In this document: positions 26,511 through 36,383 of the stretch, piece after piece | How positions within the stretch are numbered: the stretch's first letter is position 1 | How the letters are laid out: the number at the start of each line of letters is the position of its first letter | Source: Paraburkholderia hospita | GTDB lineage: Bacteria > Pseudomonadota > Gammaproteobacteria > Burkholderiales > Burkholderiaceae | Reading direction: 5' to 3' | DNA: 64,000 nucleotides | Assembly (NCBI RefSeq): GCF_002902965.1 | Contig: NZ_CP026108.1 | Coordinates: forward strand, 372,001 to 436,000 | Translations under genes and position numbers: made by a program | The notes under the pieces: model-generated | Databases searched by the model: none | What the model was told of the DNA's origin: nothing | What the model saw: only the letters and a program-made list of their open reading frames with translations

Positions 26511-26980
26511 AACTCGCACGGGTCGCAATCTGGATCGGCGAAATTCAGTGGATGATCGATCACGGCTTCCAACCGTCGCGTAATCCATTGTTGAAAAACC
26601 TTAACCAGGTTCACTGTGAAGACGCGCTACTCGACATCCCTGAGGACAACACAGCCAACAAGTCTGATCTCATGCGCCAATGGCCTGCCTGTGATGCGAT
26701 TGTCGGCAATCCACCGTTCATTGGTGACAAACTGATGCGAGCGAAGCTCGGTCACGAGTACACGGAGGCACTTCGCTCCGCGTACGAAGGACAGGTACCA
26801 CCCGGGGCGGATCTTGTTTGCTACTGGTTCGCCAAGTCACGCGGGATGATCGAGGCCGGCAGGGCTTCTCGGGCGGGCCTTGTAGCGACAAACTCGATCC
26901 GTCAAGGCACAAATCGAAAAGTTCTGGACGCCATCGTCTCTTCCGGCAGAATTTATGATGCGTGGGAAGATCTCAACCGT
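26511..26980 (+). pseudogene. Adenine DNA methyltransferase (MmeI-like), internal fragment
   Basis: AIWIGEIQWMIDHGFQPSRN, CDAIVGNPPFIGDKLM and LVCYWFAKSRGMIEAGRASR, followed by GLVATNSIRQGTNR, match the catalytic region of large type II adenine methyltransferases of the MmeI type. The NPPF motif IV is intact, but motif I and the C-terminal recognition region are missing and the frame runs into unrelated sequence after about 26980. It is bounded on the left by the MITE-like element and on the right by the addA-like gene. Confidence 0.75.
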
Positions 26981-27129
26981 CCGTCAGATCATCACCGCTT
27001 ACATCGATGCGGAGCAGACCGGGCTGGCAATTTGATTAGGTGTCCTTTGTCGGCGCGTGATCGCTCTGCGGGACAGACAGAGCAAATGCCGGCGCGAGGC
27101 GACATGAGCCGCCGCACGTCGGGCACCGA

Positions 27130-30100
27130 TTACGCGGTTGCGACGCTGGCCATCGTTGGCTCGACGGCGACAACGGCGCCCGTCGTCACGAACACGATCA
27201 GCCCGCGTTCCGCACCTGTCACGTCGAGGTAGGCGCGCACCTGCGCGCGATAGTGCTCCACGGTCTTCGCATCTGGCCGCACATCGCTTTTCCAGTCGAT
27301 GACAACAGCGGGGCGGCCGTCGGTCCGCAGCGTCACTGCGTCGGCGATGCCAGCCGTTGCGGTCTCCTTGTTGTCGACCTCCTGCGCACGGTAGACCGGA
27401 TACTCCGCCACGAGCGCCGCGCGCAACGGTGCGATCTCGGGCAGCCTCAACGTTCGCGTGACGCAATCGGCAAGCTCCTGTGGGGAAATCGCACTCGCTG
27501 CGTTGTTGGCCGCGAAGCGCGGGAACATGCTGATCAACTCGTTCGCGCGCGTTCTGAGCGCCCTCGCGTCGTCGTCGGTTTCGCCGGTCAGCACTTCCTC
27601 GATGAGCTTGTGGAGGATGAGCCCGCGCTCGCGGCCACCTTGACTCGTGGCGCTCAAGCCGGCTTCCAGCGCCGCTTCGATGTCCGCGGACGCTTCCGGT
27701 TGCACAGATTGGAGCACGGGCCCAGACGTGCTTTCGTTGCGGCTTGGCGCAAGCCACGCCAGCTTGCGCGTCTTGTTGGCAATGGCTTGCGCCTCCGCGG
27801 CGAACGATTCACGCGTCTGAACATTCTCCGCCACGGTCGAGGTCGCCCTGGCGGCTACGCTCAGGCGCGCGACGTCGAGCGAGGGCAGGGTATCGATCGC
27901 CAGATCGAGCAGCCCGATCCAGGCGTTCGCAGGTGCTTGTGTGCCGAGGCGCGGCAGCACGAGTAACTCGCGTGCACGTGTGGCGGCGACATACCAGAGC
28001 CGGATGCGCTCACGGGCAAGCTCGTTCTTCTCGTCCTCGCGTGCGGCTGCGTAGCTGATGGGCTCGATGCCGAGAATCGGGCACCGGAACATGTCGGTTT
28101 TGCGGTCCGTGATCGAGCCGTCGGCGGCCTTCACGCCTGTCATCGTGTTGACCGGAATGACGACAGGCCATTCGAGACCCTTCGACGCGTGCATCGTGAG
28201 TAGCGCGACGGCTTCTTCCTGCGCGTCCATCTGACCTTCGACCGCTTTCTCTTCGTCCGACCACGCGAGCGTCATCGCTTCAGCGAAGGCGCGCAGGCCG
28301 CGCACCGCGTAGGACGTCGACAGACTGAGATACAGGTCCACGTTGGCGAGCGCACGTTCGGCCTCGCGGCCGTGACGTTCGTGCAGGATGTGGCGCACAC
28401 GCAGTGTGTCGATCGCCTGCGAGAGCAAATCGTGCGGCGTCGTATGATGGCTGCGGCGCGCGAGCGCTTGCAGCTTGCCGATGACTTCCCGTGCGAGCGG
28501 ATGCGCGATGTCTTCGCTGTTCGCGCCGAGATCGAGGCGGGCGACGTGCTCGCCTGTGTCGCCGACGCGCGGGAGCTCCCACACGATATCGAGCAAGGCC
28601 TCGTCCGTGAGACCGACCAGCGGCCCGCGCAACAGCGCGCCGAGCGCCAGCGTGTCTTTGCGGTCGGCAAGGACACGTGTGATTGCGATCAGATCCTGGA
28701 TCTCCTGGCGGCGAAAGAGCCCCTTGCCCGCTTGCGTCGCCACCGGAATTCCGCGGCGTTCCAGCGCTTCCTCGTAGCGCCAGAGGTCGCTGCCCGTCGG
28801 CGCAAGCAAGGCGATATCTCCGGGCCGGCATGCACGTGCTTCGCCCGTGCGGCGATCCAGAACGGTTTCGCCGCCCACGAGGCGAGCGCACAAATCCGCG
28901 ACGGCCTCGGCTTCCGCATCGCGTTGCTGTGCACTATCAGCCTCGCCGCTAGTGCTGTCGATGGCGATGTCGAGTGCCGCCACACACGGCTCGTCGCCGC
29001 GGGCGCCATGGAAGGCGTCGAGCGTGGTGAAGCCCGGCTGCCCGTCGTCCGAGAGCACCGCTTCGAAGCACGCGTTCACGTAGTCGAGTATTGGCGCACA
29101 CGAGCGGAAGTTGGTAGAAATCGACAGCAGGCTCTTCGGGTCTTGCGCGCGGAACGCGTCGCGCGCCTGCACGTAAGCACCGACGTCGGCGCCGCGAAAG
29201 CGGTAGATCGCCTGCTTCGGGTCGCCAACCAGAAAGAGGGCGCCGGGTCGGATAGCGAATTGCGTCCAGTCCGCGCCGGCCGTGCCCGCCGGATCGCCGC
29301 ACAACCGCCAGAATATCTCCGTCTGGAGCGGGTCGGTGTCCTGGAACTCGTCGACGAGCACATGGCGGTAGCGTTCACCGAGCGCGCGCCGCACGGGGTC
29401 GTGGTCCCGCAGCAGATCTCGCGCGGCGAAGATCAGATCGTCGAAATCGAGCAGTGCCGCCGTGCGTTTGTACTCGCGATAGCGCGCGAGGATCTGTCTC
29501 GCGTCATCGACGAGCTCCGCTAGCGCCTGGCTCGCGGCCGTTTCGACGAGCGCGGCCCAGGCAGCGCCGCAGCCTTGGTAGCATTCGCTCGCCGCAGCAT
29601 TCAGTTGTGCGCCGTCCGCAGGGCGCAGGCTGTGCGCTCTTGCTGCTGCGGCCCACTTGCCCTTCTTCTGGTAGGCGCGGAATGTTCCTGCCTTCGTGTA
29701 CACGCTCTCGTCGGGCTGCGTGACGAGAATGCGTACTAGGGCCGCGGGCGTCGCCGGAGCAGAACCCGCCGCGAGCCTTGCGGCAAGCTCCTTCAGGTGG
29801 TCCACGATCTGCGCTGTTTCGGGTTCCATCACCGCAGCGGCGCGCGCGAAGTCGGCAAAGGCCGCCGTCGCGCGCACGAAAGCATCGAGGCGGTCGTCGA
29901 GTGCCGGCGCCACGGGCGCGCGCAGCGTGCGCCGCCGCCGCAAGTTGTTAGCGATCCTGGTGACGAGCGCTACCGTCTCGGCGGGTTTTTCCAGCACCAT
30001 CTCGGCGAGCACGCTCGTCTGCGTGCCGGCGAGGCGTTCGCGCAGCCAGTCATCGACGATTTCGCCGAATACGAGGTCGCCCTGGTTGCGGTCCATCACG

Positions 30101-30528
30101 CGCGCACCGGGATCCAGATCCGCTTCGACGGGGTAGGGCTTGATCAGGCGCTGGCAGAACCCGTGGATCGTCGAACAGGTGATTTCGTCGATGGCCGCGG
30201 ACGACGCAGCAAGATTCGCGAGCTGGGCTGCCGACAAGCCGTCAGGCAGCGCGATCTTCAGTTCGGGGCCGATGCGGGCTGCCGAGAGTTCCGCGACGAA
30301 TTCGCGCACGCGCGAAATGAGTTCGCTCGCGGCGAGTTCGGTGAATGTGACCGCTGCGATCGAGCGCGGCGCGACACCGTTCGCGAGCAAGAGCGCGATG
30401 CGACCCGCCATGACGGCCGTTTTTCCGGAGCCCGCGCCGGCTTCGACGAGGATCGACTGGTCGTGGGCACAAATCGCGATGCGGCGGGCGTTGTCATCGT
30501 TGAGCGCTTTTGTCTTCCCGTGCGTCAT
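27130..30528 (-). CDS. addA: AddA-like UvrD helicase-nuclease
   Basis: 1,132 residues: superfamily 1 helicase with Walker A EAGAGSGKT (about 32-40), motif II VDEFQDTDPLQ (about 390), motif III GDPKQAIYRFRGAD, TMHASKGLEW and VAATRARELL. The C-terminal RecB-type nuclease has VIDWKSD (about 1078). This is the AddA organisation: ATP-driven unwinding and cutting of DNA ends for recombinational repair or destruction of foreign DNA. It overlaps the addB-like gene by four bases (ATGA) and has its Shine-Dalgarno GGGAGG inside that gene. A 172-bp piece of it is copied at 1057-1228. The presence of RecBCD 20 kb away makes it a second end-processing system. Confidence 0.87.
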   Translation of the reverse strand: MTHGKTKALNDDNARRIAICAHDQSILVEAGAGSGKTAVMAGRIALLLANGVAPRSIAAVTFTELAASELISRVREFVAELSAARIGPELKIALPDGLSAAQLANLAASSAAIDEITCSTIHGFCQRLIKPYPVEADLDPGARVMDRNQGDLVFGEIVDDWLRERLAGTQTSVLAEMVLEKPAETVALVTRIANNLRRRRTLRAPVAPALDDRLDAFVRATAAFADFARAAAVMEPETAQIVDHLKELAARLAAGSAPATPAALVRILVTQPDESVYTKAGTFRAYQKKGKWAAAARAHSLRPADGAQLNAAASECYQGCGAAWAALVETAASQALAELVDDARQILARYREYKRTAALLDFDDLIFAARDLLRDHDPVRRALGERYRHVLVDEFQDTDPLQTEIFWRLCGDPAGTAGADWTQFAIRPGALFLVGDPKQAIYRFRGADVGAYVQARDAFRAQDPKSLLSISTNFRSCAPILDYVNACFEAVLSDDGQPGFTTLDAFHGARGDEPCVAALDIAIDSTSGEADSAQQRDAEAEAVADLCARLVGGETVLDRRTGEARACRPGDIALLAPTGSDLWRYEEALERRGIPVATQAGKGLFRRQEIQDLIAITRVLADRKDTLALGALLRGPLVGLTDEALLDIVWELPRVGDTGEHVARLDLGANSEDIAHPLAREVIGKLQALARRSHHTTPHDLLSQAIDTLRVRHILHERHGREAERALANVDLYLSLSTSYAVRGLRAFAEAMTLAWSDEEKAVEGQMDAQEEAVALLTMHASKGLEWPVVIPVNTMTGVKAADGSITDRKTDMFRCPILGIEPISYAAAREDEKNELARERIRLWYVAATRARELLVLPRLGTQAPANAWIGLLDLAIDTLPSLDVARLSVAARATSTVAENVQTRESFAAEAQAIANKTRKLAWLAPSRNESTSGPVLQSVQPEASADIEAALEAGLSATSQGGRERGLILHKLIEEVLTGETDDDARALRTRANELISMFPRFAANNAASAISPQELADCVTRTLRLPEIAPLRAALVAEYPVYRAQEVDNKETATAGIADAVTLRTDGRPAVVIDWKSDVRPDAKTVEHYRAQVRAYLDVTGAERGLIVFVTTGAVVAVEPTMASVATA

Positions 30529-33173
30529 GGTGCCTCCCAGATCTTAGTGAAGTTGCCGAGCCGCTCGGCGGCGGCTTGCGCCTTGCGTTTGCAATAGGTT
30601 AAGCTCGCGTTCGCGGGCAGGGCGAAGGCGAGGGCGTTGGTGCTTGCGGCGGCGTTGGGGCCGGGCAGCGCCGCGCCGGCGGCGAAGCTCGTGCGCGCCT
30701 CCTTCAGCCAGCCCACGATTTTGCCAAGTACGGCGTCTGCGTCTTCGAGTACGAAATTGCTGGAGTCGCGCGGATAGAACAGCGACGCGCTGACCGTCAC
30801 ACCGTCGCCAAGCAGCACTTTCACGGCGAAGGCGTAGAGACAACGCTGCAGCTCACTGCCGCCATTGACCTGAATGGATTCATCCGGCGTGCGGCCGGTC
30901 TTGTAGTCGCGCACGTGTGCGCGTTTGCCATTGTCCGCAATGTCGAGACGATCGACGTAGCCGGAAATATGAAACCCCGTATCGGGAATTTCGACGCGCG
31001 CTTGCGCGTTCCACGGAAGATCGGCTTCTGATTTCGGCGTCGCGCCGCCAAATGCGACTTCGGCATAGGCGCGTCCGGCCGGCAGTGCCGCGTCGCGCCA
31101 GTTCAATGCGGTGCGGGCCATTGCGCGCGCGTCGTCGAGCGTGCGGCGCCAGATCACGCCCGGCGGCAGCGCTTGCACGCTTTCCCATTCGCCGGCCACG
31201 ACGCTCGCGGCGCGCTCCACGGCGGCCGCGACGGCATCGGGGTCGGCGTTCGCCGCGCCTTGCGTGCGTTCGAGATCACGTAGCGCGAGATCGAGTACCG
31301 CGTGAACGAGGTTGCCGATGCTGAGCGCGTCGAGTATCAGTGATTCGGCGGCGCTCTTCTGCTCGCTCCAGCCCAATGCATAGGTCCACAGGTAGCCCAG
31401 CGGATCGCGCAGAAGGCGCTGCAGCGAACTGGCCGACTGCTTGCGCTCGAGGATCGCGAGCACGAGCGGATGGCCGTCGCGCACCAGACCGTCGTGCGCC
31501 GTAATTTCCGTGCTGCGCCAGTCGTTCCAGCACGCCTGAGCGCTGAGCGCTTGCGGTAATGCGCGAAATTCCGATGGCCGGCTCATGAGCCGGTCGGTTT
31601 CGCTGAATGCGTGGACCGGAACGCCATGGCGGCTGAGAAACGTCTGCGTGCCGTATGCGTTGAGGAGGGGGCTGCGTCCGAGCTGACGGCCCTCGCCGTC
31701 GCGGCGCGCGTGCGAAAGCACCACCTGTGCGGCTGTAGTCGAAAGTATCGTTTCGAAGTCGAGTCGATCCGCGGCGCTGACGGGCCGAGGATTGAACTCC
31801 GCGGCGGGGATGATGTGCTCGGGAATCAGTGCGTCTTCGGCATTGCACCGCGGCCAGCGCGAGGCGTTGAGGCCGAGCAGGCGGACGTAGCGGCGCGGCG
31901 AGCCGGCGAGCGCGCTGGCGGGCATCCACGCGACGTTGGCGCATGCTTCGCGCTCGTCGCTGCGCTTCAGACCTTCGAGCGTGACGTCGATCGACGTGGC
32001 GGGACCGGCGAGCAACGCTTCGCGCCAGATTGCGAGCGCGCGCCCCTTGAGCAAGGCCTCACCGATTTCGGGAGCCGCCATGGGGCCGCCGTCGAGCCGC
32101 CCCACGAGCGCGAGCACGTCCGCGCCATGATCCTGGTTGTCGGGCCAGTCTTCCGCCTTCAGGCGTGCAAGCAGCCGCTGCCACGCGGGCAGGGACGAAA
32201 GGGGGGCGTCGACCGGCATGATCCGCATCCACCCCTCGGGCAACGCATCGAACAATGCGGCGTCCCTGCACAGGGTGGCGAGGCGGCGCAGGCGCGACTG
32301 CGAAAGCCCGCGCACGACGATCTCGGCCAATGCTGCAGCAGCCTGGCCGTCGCGTGTCGCGACGCTGCGCACACCGTGGACAAAATGCAGATCGAGCTTG
32401 GCGTCGGCGCTCAAGCTCAGGAAAAAGTCGTCGTACTCCGCCGTCGACGCGCTGGCGATGGCGATCTCCGAAGGCGCAGCTTGCCCCGATGCGAGCAGCT
32501 CACGCACCCAGCGCATCGCCTCGATCGCTTCGTGGTAAGGCGTCGCTGCGCTCACAGCCGTGACGGCGGGTGCGGTGGGCGCCGCATGCGAAACGGCGAT
32601 GGCGCTGCCCTCGAGCCACGTCGGCGTCGGGCGCGGGCCGCTGGTCCATTGAACGGGGATCTGCTCCGCAAGCGCGACCACCAGCGATCGCCAGCACCGT
32701 GCGAGATCGGATTGCCCGGTGATTTCCACGCGCCCGAGAACGGCAGCGGCGTGAGCGATGCGCCGCGTAGCCACCGCGACGAGATCTGCTGGTCGCAACA
32801 TGCCTGCCGGAAGCTGCGCCAGCACGGCGGTCTCGAGTTTCGCTACGGCGTCGAGGCGCGGATGGGCCTGCGCGCTTGCCGCCAGGTCGATGCCCGCGCG
32901 CCACGTCTTTTGCAGAGTCTGCGCGGCGGCGTCGATCATGCCGGGCAGCGATTTGATGCCCTCCAGCTCTCCGATCTGCGTTGCGCGCAACGCGGCCTTG
33001 AGCGCGCCACGCAGGCTTGCGCCGTCGATCGGCCTGGCAAAGCCGCCTGCAAGGCGCGCAGCCAACTGCTCGATGGTCATGACCTGCGTGCCGTGCCGTT
33101 GTTCGCGCGCCGCCGCTAGACGGGCCTCGCGCGCCGCGAGACTGTCCTGCACTACCAGTGTATTGCGAGCCAT
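30525..33173 (-). CDS. addB: AddB-like PD-(D/E)XK nuclease subunit
   Basis: 882 residues from ATG 33173, preceded by GAGGA. The open frame continues to 33389 but lies over the upstream gene and is compositionally odd. The long N-terminal part resembles an inactivated helicase (FVHGVRSVATRDGQ; RYVRLLGLNASRWPRC; QVVLSHARRDGEGR). The nuclease is near the C-terminus with GYVDRLDIADNGKRAHVRDY followed by KTGRTP, the D...DYK form of AddB (about residue 758). It forms a translationally coupled pair with the addA-like gene, consistent with a two-subunit AddAB complex. Substrate and Chi recognition cannot be read from sequence. Confidence 0.83.
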   Translation of the reverse strand: MARNTLVVQDSLAAREARLAAAREQRHGTQVMTIEQLAARLAGGFARPIDGASLRGALKAALRATQIGELEGIKSLPGMIDAAAQTLQKTWRAGIDLAASAQAHPRLDAVAKLETAVLAQLPAGMLRPADLVAVATRRIAHAAAVLGRVEITGQSDLARCWRSLVVALAEQIPVQWTSGPRPTPTWLEGSAIAVSHAAPTAPAVTAVSAATPYHEAIEAMRWVRELLASGQAAPSEIAIASASTAEYDDFFLSLSADAKLDLHFVHGVRSVATRDGQAAAALAEIVVRGLSQSRLRRLATLCRDAALFDALPEGWMRIMPVDAPLSSLPAWQRLLARLKAEDWPDNQDHGADVLALVGRLDGGPMAAPEIGEALLKGRALAIWREALLAGPATSIDVTLEGLKRSDEREACANVAWMPASALAGSPRRYVRLLGLNASRWPRCNAEDALIPEHIIPAAEFNPRPVSAADRLDFETILSTTAAQVVLSHARRDGEGRQLGRSPLLNAYGTQTFLSRHGVPVHAFSETDRLMSRPSEFRALPQALSAQACWNDWRSTEITAHDGLVRDGHPLVLAILERKQSASSLQRLLRDPLGYLWTYALGWSEQKSAAESLILDALSIGNLVHAVLDLALRDLERTQGAANADPDAVAAAVERAASVVAGEWESVQALPPGVIWRRTLDDARAMARTALNWRDAALPAGRAYAEVAFGGATPKSEADLPWNAQARVEIPDTGFHISGYVDRLDIADNGKRAHVRDYKTGRTPDESIQVNGGSELQRCLYAFAVKVLLGDGVTVSASLFYPRDSSNFVLEDADAVLGKIVGWLKEARTSFAAGAALPGPNAAASTNALAFALPANASLTYCKRKAQAAAERLGNFTKIWEAP

Positions 33174-33246
33174 GACGGCTTTCCTCACTGTCGGGATGAA
33201 AAAAGCGTCGGCCTCGCGGTGAGGCCGGCGCGTTGCGTGCGGCTCG

Positions 33247-34686
33247 TCAGGCTGCGGGTTTGTCGTCGCTGTGTGCGAAGCGTTGGAGCCAGGGCTCGAT
33301 GTCTTGCGCGGTTTTGGTGACGAATGCGTCGAGCGCTTGCGCGAATTGCTGCGCTTCGGCTTCGGTGGGCTTGTTGATAGGGCATGCAATCCGGGTGGTC
33401 ACGAGTGCCTGCACCGTTGGACTCAGATTCCTGGCCATGCCGTTCGTAAAGAGCTTCGGAAATTGGGCGACGAGCTTGTCGTTCTGAATGTCTCGAACCA
33501 TCGCGACGCGTTTCTCGCGATAGTGCTCTTGTCCGTAGCGCTCTTCGCCGAGATGCATGACCTTGAGACTCACGGAGACGTGGCTCGCATCATTCGAATT
33601 GTTGTAGATCTCGAAGCGCAAGCGAGGCTGTTTCGGGTTTGACGGTTCGAAGATTTGCGGGAACCGCCGCGCCCAGTCCGAGGCAATGAAGAGCAAATAT
33701 GAGTTGTCGCTCCTGACGGGAACGAGATTCAACTGCACAAGCTGACTGCGGATGAACGTGGCCCGATCCTCGAACTCCCGATTGACGAATTGGAGCAACC
33801 GGTCCAGCAGGAGCTTGTTGCGCTCGTACAGCACGATCCAGTTGGCGTTCTGCGGGGCCTCCAGGTTCGAGGACGAACTGAGGGTTTCCTTCAGGAAGCG
33901 CAACCCGGTGACATGTCGGGTCGCCAGTTCCGTAAGGTTGCGCCTCACGAAACCGTCGTCGTCTTCGGCAATATCGCTCAGGACGTCGAGATAGCTCGCG
34001 AGAAACGCGTGTTGCTGGTCACCCAGTTGGGCCGATGCCCCCGACGCATTGAGCACCGTGCGCAGCGGCTGCGCGACCGACGAGCTCCATTGCGCGTTGA
34101 CCCAATCATCGCGTTCGAGTTCCTGTTCGTCGATCGTCAGGAACACAAGCAGCAGCTTGCGCTCCGATTCCTCAGCCCACGCCTGAATTGTCCTGCGATA
34201 ATCGTCGAGCTGCCCGTCGCCTTCGCCGGCGCCGATCTTCGCCTCAATCGCGACGGCCCAGCCTTGGCCTTCCACGAGCACGTCGATACGACGCTTGCCG
34301 CGCACGCCGCCACCGTTTGCATGCGCGTCCGGATCATTGTCGCCTTCGAACTCGGGAATGATGCGATTGCGCTTCATCTTCTGCATCTGCAACTCGGAGT
34401 GCACCCGGACGATGGCGTCGTTGTCGGTCTCGTAGCTCAGCAGTGTGGTGTGATCGCCGGCGGCCTCGCAAACGTTTTTCAAGAACCCGCGCAGGAAATG
34501 GTCACCCAGACCATGGTTCTCCCGGGGATCGAGGAGCCACGCGAGCGTCGTCGTGTGGCGCAGTTCGCGCTTTTCGGCCTTGAGGACGCGAAACGGGTTA
34601 AAGGCTTTCCAGCGCGCCCGCAGCGCAACGGCGAGCGGGTCATGGAGCACATCGAGGAGACTCTTGATATCGGCGAAATCGGGCAT
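33247..34686 (-). CDS. PD-(D/E)XK-family protein, 479 aa
   Basis: The N-terminal half has ELRHTTTLAWLLDPRENHGLG, and then RIDVLVEGQGWAVAIEAKIG followed by AGEGDGQLDDY (about 131-160). This D-x(n)-E-x-K plus Q/Y arrangement is that of PD-(D/E)XK_4 family proteins, which are predicted nucleases of uncertain role. The C-terminal half is a helical/beta region without known motifs. It is transcribed with and 73 bp upstream of the addB-like gene, probably as the first gene of a three-gene operon concerned with DNA ends. Confidence 0.8.
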   Translation of the reverse strand: MPDFADIKSLLDVLHDPLAVALRARWKAFNPFRVLKAEKRELRHTTTLAWLLDPRENHGLGDHFLRGFLKNVCEAAGDHTTLLSYETDNDAIVRVHSELQMQKMKRNRIIPEFEGDNDPDAHANGGGVRGKRRIDVLVEGQGWAVAIEAKIGAGEGDGQLDDYRRTIQAWAEESERKLLLVFLTIDEQELERDDWVNAQWSSSVAQPLRTVLNASGASAQLGDQQHAFLASYLDVLSDIAEDDDGFVRRNLTELATRHVTGLRFLKETLSSSSNLEAPQNANWIVLYERNKLLLDRLLQFVNREFEDRATFIRSQLVQLNLVPVRSDNSYLLFIASDWARRFPQIFEPSNPKQPRLRFEIYNNSNDASHVSVSLKVMHLGEERYGQEHYREKRVAMVRDIQNDKLVAQFPKLFTNGMARNLSPTVQALVTTRIACPINKPTEAEAQQFAQALDAFVTKTAQDIEPWLQRFAHSDDKPAA

Positions 34687-35503
34687 GGCGTTGTTGTTGT
34701 CTTCCAGAATCGTGGGTGATAGATCGCGGCCGCGGTGACGCGCGCAAGCGAAAGGGCATCGAGTCGCCTCGGATATATCGGCACGCGGGCGGCATTCTTT
34801 AGCGGTGCGAGAACGCCCATCGGGAACGAAGCGCGCTCGCGCGACGCAAATTCGCTTTCGAGTGCTGCGAGTTCGAGCGCACTCTCGAGCGGATGAAAGC
34901 GATGGTCGGATCGGGGCGGAGTCGTTCGATCGCGTATTGGAGGCAGCCGACGTTCTCTTGTAAGTCGTGGTATCCGAATGGGACAGCGTTTGTCCTCCCC
35001 GTCTGAGAGAATGCGTTCAACGTGAGCAGCGTTTCCGTTCCTTGTGCTTATCGCACGGTCTGTGCGTGCCGTATTCGAACCAAACCGTTGGGCTTTCCTC
35101 GACCACTGATAATCAGTTTGTGCAAAGAACCGTCATGAAAGGTCTTACCGTGACATGCGAGGTCCTCCAAGGCGTCTGGTTATGCTTCTGAACACGCGTG
35201 TGCAAGTACTACTGGCAAGTCTTCATGCTCGCTTCCGAGTGCGAAAGCCCAGCGTTCTTCAAGAATGCTACCAGGCTGTCGATTGCCTCTTGCCTCGAGT
35301 TCAAAAAGCAGCTGCGAGAGGAGTTCGTTCGTCTGCGACTGGCTGGCGCCGTCGCTTTCAGACGATATCGACCGGGAGCGCGACGGCCGGGAGTGACGTG
35401 CTCGCGTGAATCCCTGCGAGTGTGCACGGCGCGCTCGACGATCCGGTGCAAAGTCTCGGGAGCGGAGCATCTCGCTAGCATCTGATAACGAGGGAAAGGG
35501 CAC
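34687..35503. other. 817-bp intergenic region with one operator
   Basis: No gene recognised with confidence. A minus-strand stretch near 34740-34880 (ALELAALESEF ... PLKNAARVPIYPRRLDALSL) looks protein-like but lacks a start. The 17-bp palindrome at 34980-34996 (GGGACA-GCGTT-TGTCCT) lies in the middle. Nine bases further on is AGAGAAT on the plus strand, a weak -10. Confidence 0.5.
34980..34996. promoter_or_regulatory. 17-bp palindromic operator
   Basis: GGGACA-GCGTT-TGTCCT. Which flanking gene it serves is unclear. The nearest downstream plus-strand gene starts 500 bp away and the nearest minus-strand gene starts 294 bp to the left. Confidence 0.55.
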
Positions 35504-36262
35504 TTGAGAATTCTCAGTCCGTTCAACGACTATTACGACACTGCCATGGCACATGGCAGCGACCAGTCGCGCGTGTTCGTGCGCAATCCGGAGACGAGCG
35601 AACTGAAGCTCGATCGTGATGGCGATGGCGTCTGGGACAGATATGGTCAACTTGCCGGAATCGCGGACGCCTTCGAGCTCCGGCGCGGCGGCGTTTGTCT
35701 CGATGCGTGCGTCGTCCTTTTCTGTGGACGGATTTATAAGGCGCTTCGTGTTCATCGATTGAGCAGTGAAGCGATGAAATCTACTTCAGGCTCGAAGCCG
35801 AGTGAAGTAGAGGAGCGCGTCTTCTATGACGGAAGCGAGGCGCGACACTACCTCGAAGGTCTTTTGGGCCCGCATTGGATGAAGAAGAAGCGCCAATCGT
35901 TTCTCGAGTATGACAATCCCCTTGCGAATGGAACGCTGACTGAGCGACTGGAGCGATATTTCCAGCAACAAGGGAGCGCCGAACTGATGCAGTGGAGTGT
36001 CGAGAATCGGACTGCGATCGCCGTATTGCGCGTCGGCGGCCGCTTCGAAAAATCGGTCTTGAAGATCAATCCACCGCTGAAGAATTTTCAGTTCTATCGA
36101 CTCTTTGGTCCGGTCGAGGCTTTTCAGGAGCTCGATATGTTCTGGGGAGGTGTACTGGCTCCTGAATCCAGACCGACGCTAAGCATTAGCGACAAGGACC
36201 GTATCGCACAGCATGGATTCAACGCGCGAAGTTTTCGAAAGGATCCGTCGAAAAAGCGTTGA
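35504..36262 (+). CDS. Hypothetical protein, 252 aa
   Basis: A TTG start preceded by AGGGAAAGGG. It begins RILSPFNDYYDTAMAHGSDQ. Recognisable features are a run of charged residues (FVRNPETSELKLDRDGDGVW), YGQLAGIADAFELRRGGVCL and a long hydrophilic C-terminus (SISDKDRIAQHGFN). No signal peptide or membrane segment. I recall similar unannotated proteins near phage or mobile regions but cannot name a family. Confidence 0.6.
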   Translation: MRILSPFNDYYDTAMAHGSDQSRVFVRNPETSELKLDRDGDGVWDRYGQLAGIADAFELRRGGVCLDACVVLFCGRIYKALRVHRLSSEAMKSTSGSKPSEVEERVFYDGSEARHYLEGLLGPHWMKKKRQSFLEYDNPLANGTLTERLERYFQQQGSAELMQWSVENRTAIAVLRVGGRFEKSVLKINPPLKNFQFYRLFGPVEAFQELDMFWGGVLAPESRPTLSISDKDRIAQHGFNARSFRKDPSKKR

Positions 36263-36302
36263 GTTCCTGTCTTCATCAGAATAGCGTCAGCATTATTGCA
36301 AC

Positions 36303-36335
36303 TGGACGACAATTGTCCCGGCCGCGATGCATACT
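36303..36335 (+). promoter_or_regulatory. 17-bp palindromic operator plus -10-like sequence
   Basis: TGGACG-ACAAT-TGTCCC (36303-36319), nine bases, then GCATACT (36329-36335). It closely resembles the site at 48317, where the same nine-base spacer ends CGCGAT and GCAAACT follows. Its presence implies that the next gene's start lies downstream of about 36342. Confidence 0.6.
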
Positions 36336-36383
36336 GCAAGTCACTCAGTCCCGGAGATTCACCGCTTGTACGATCGCTTCTGT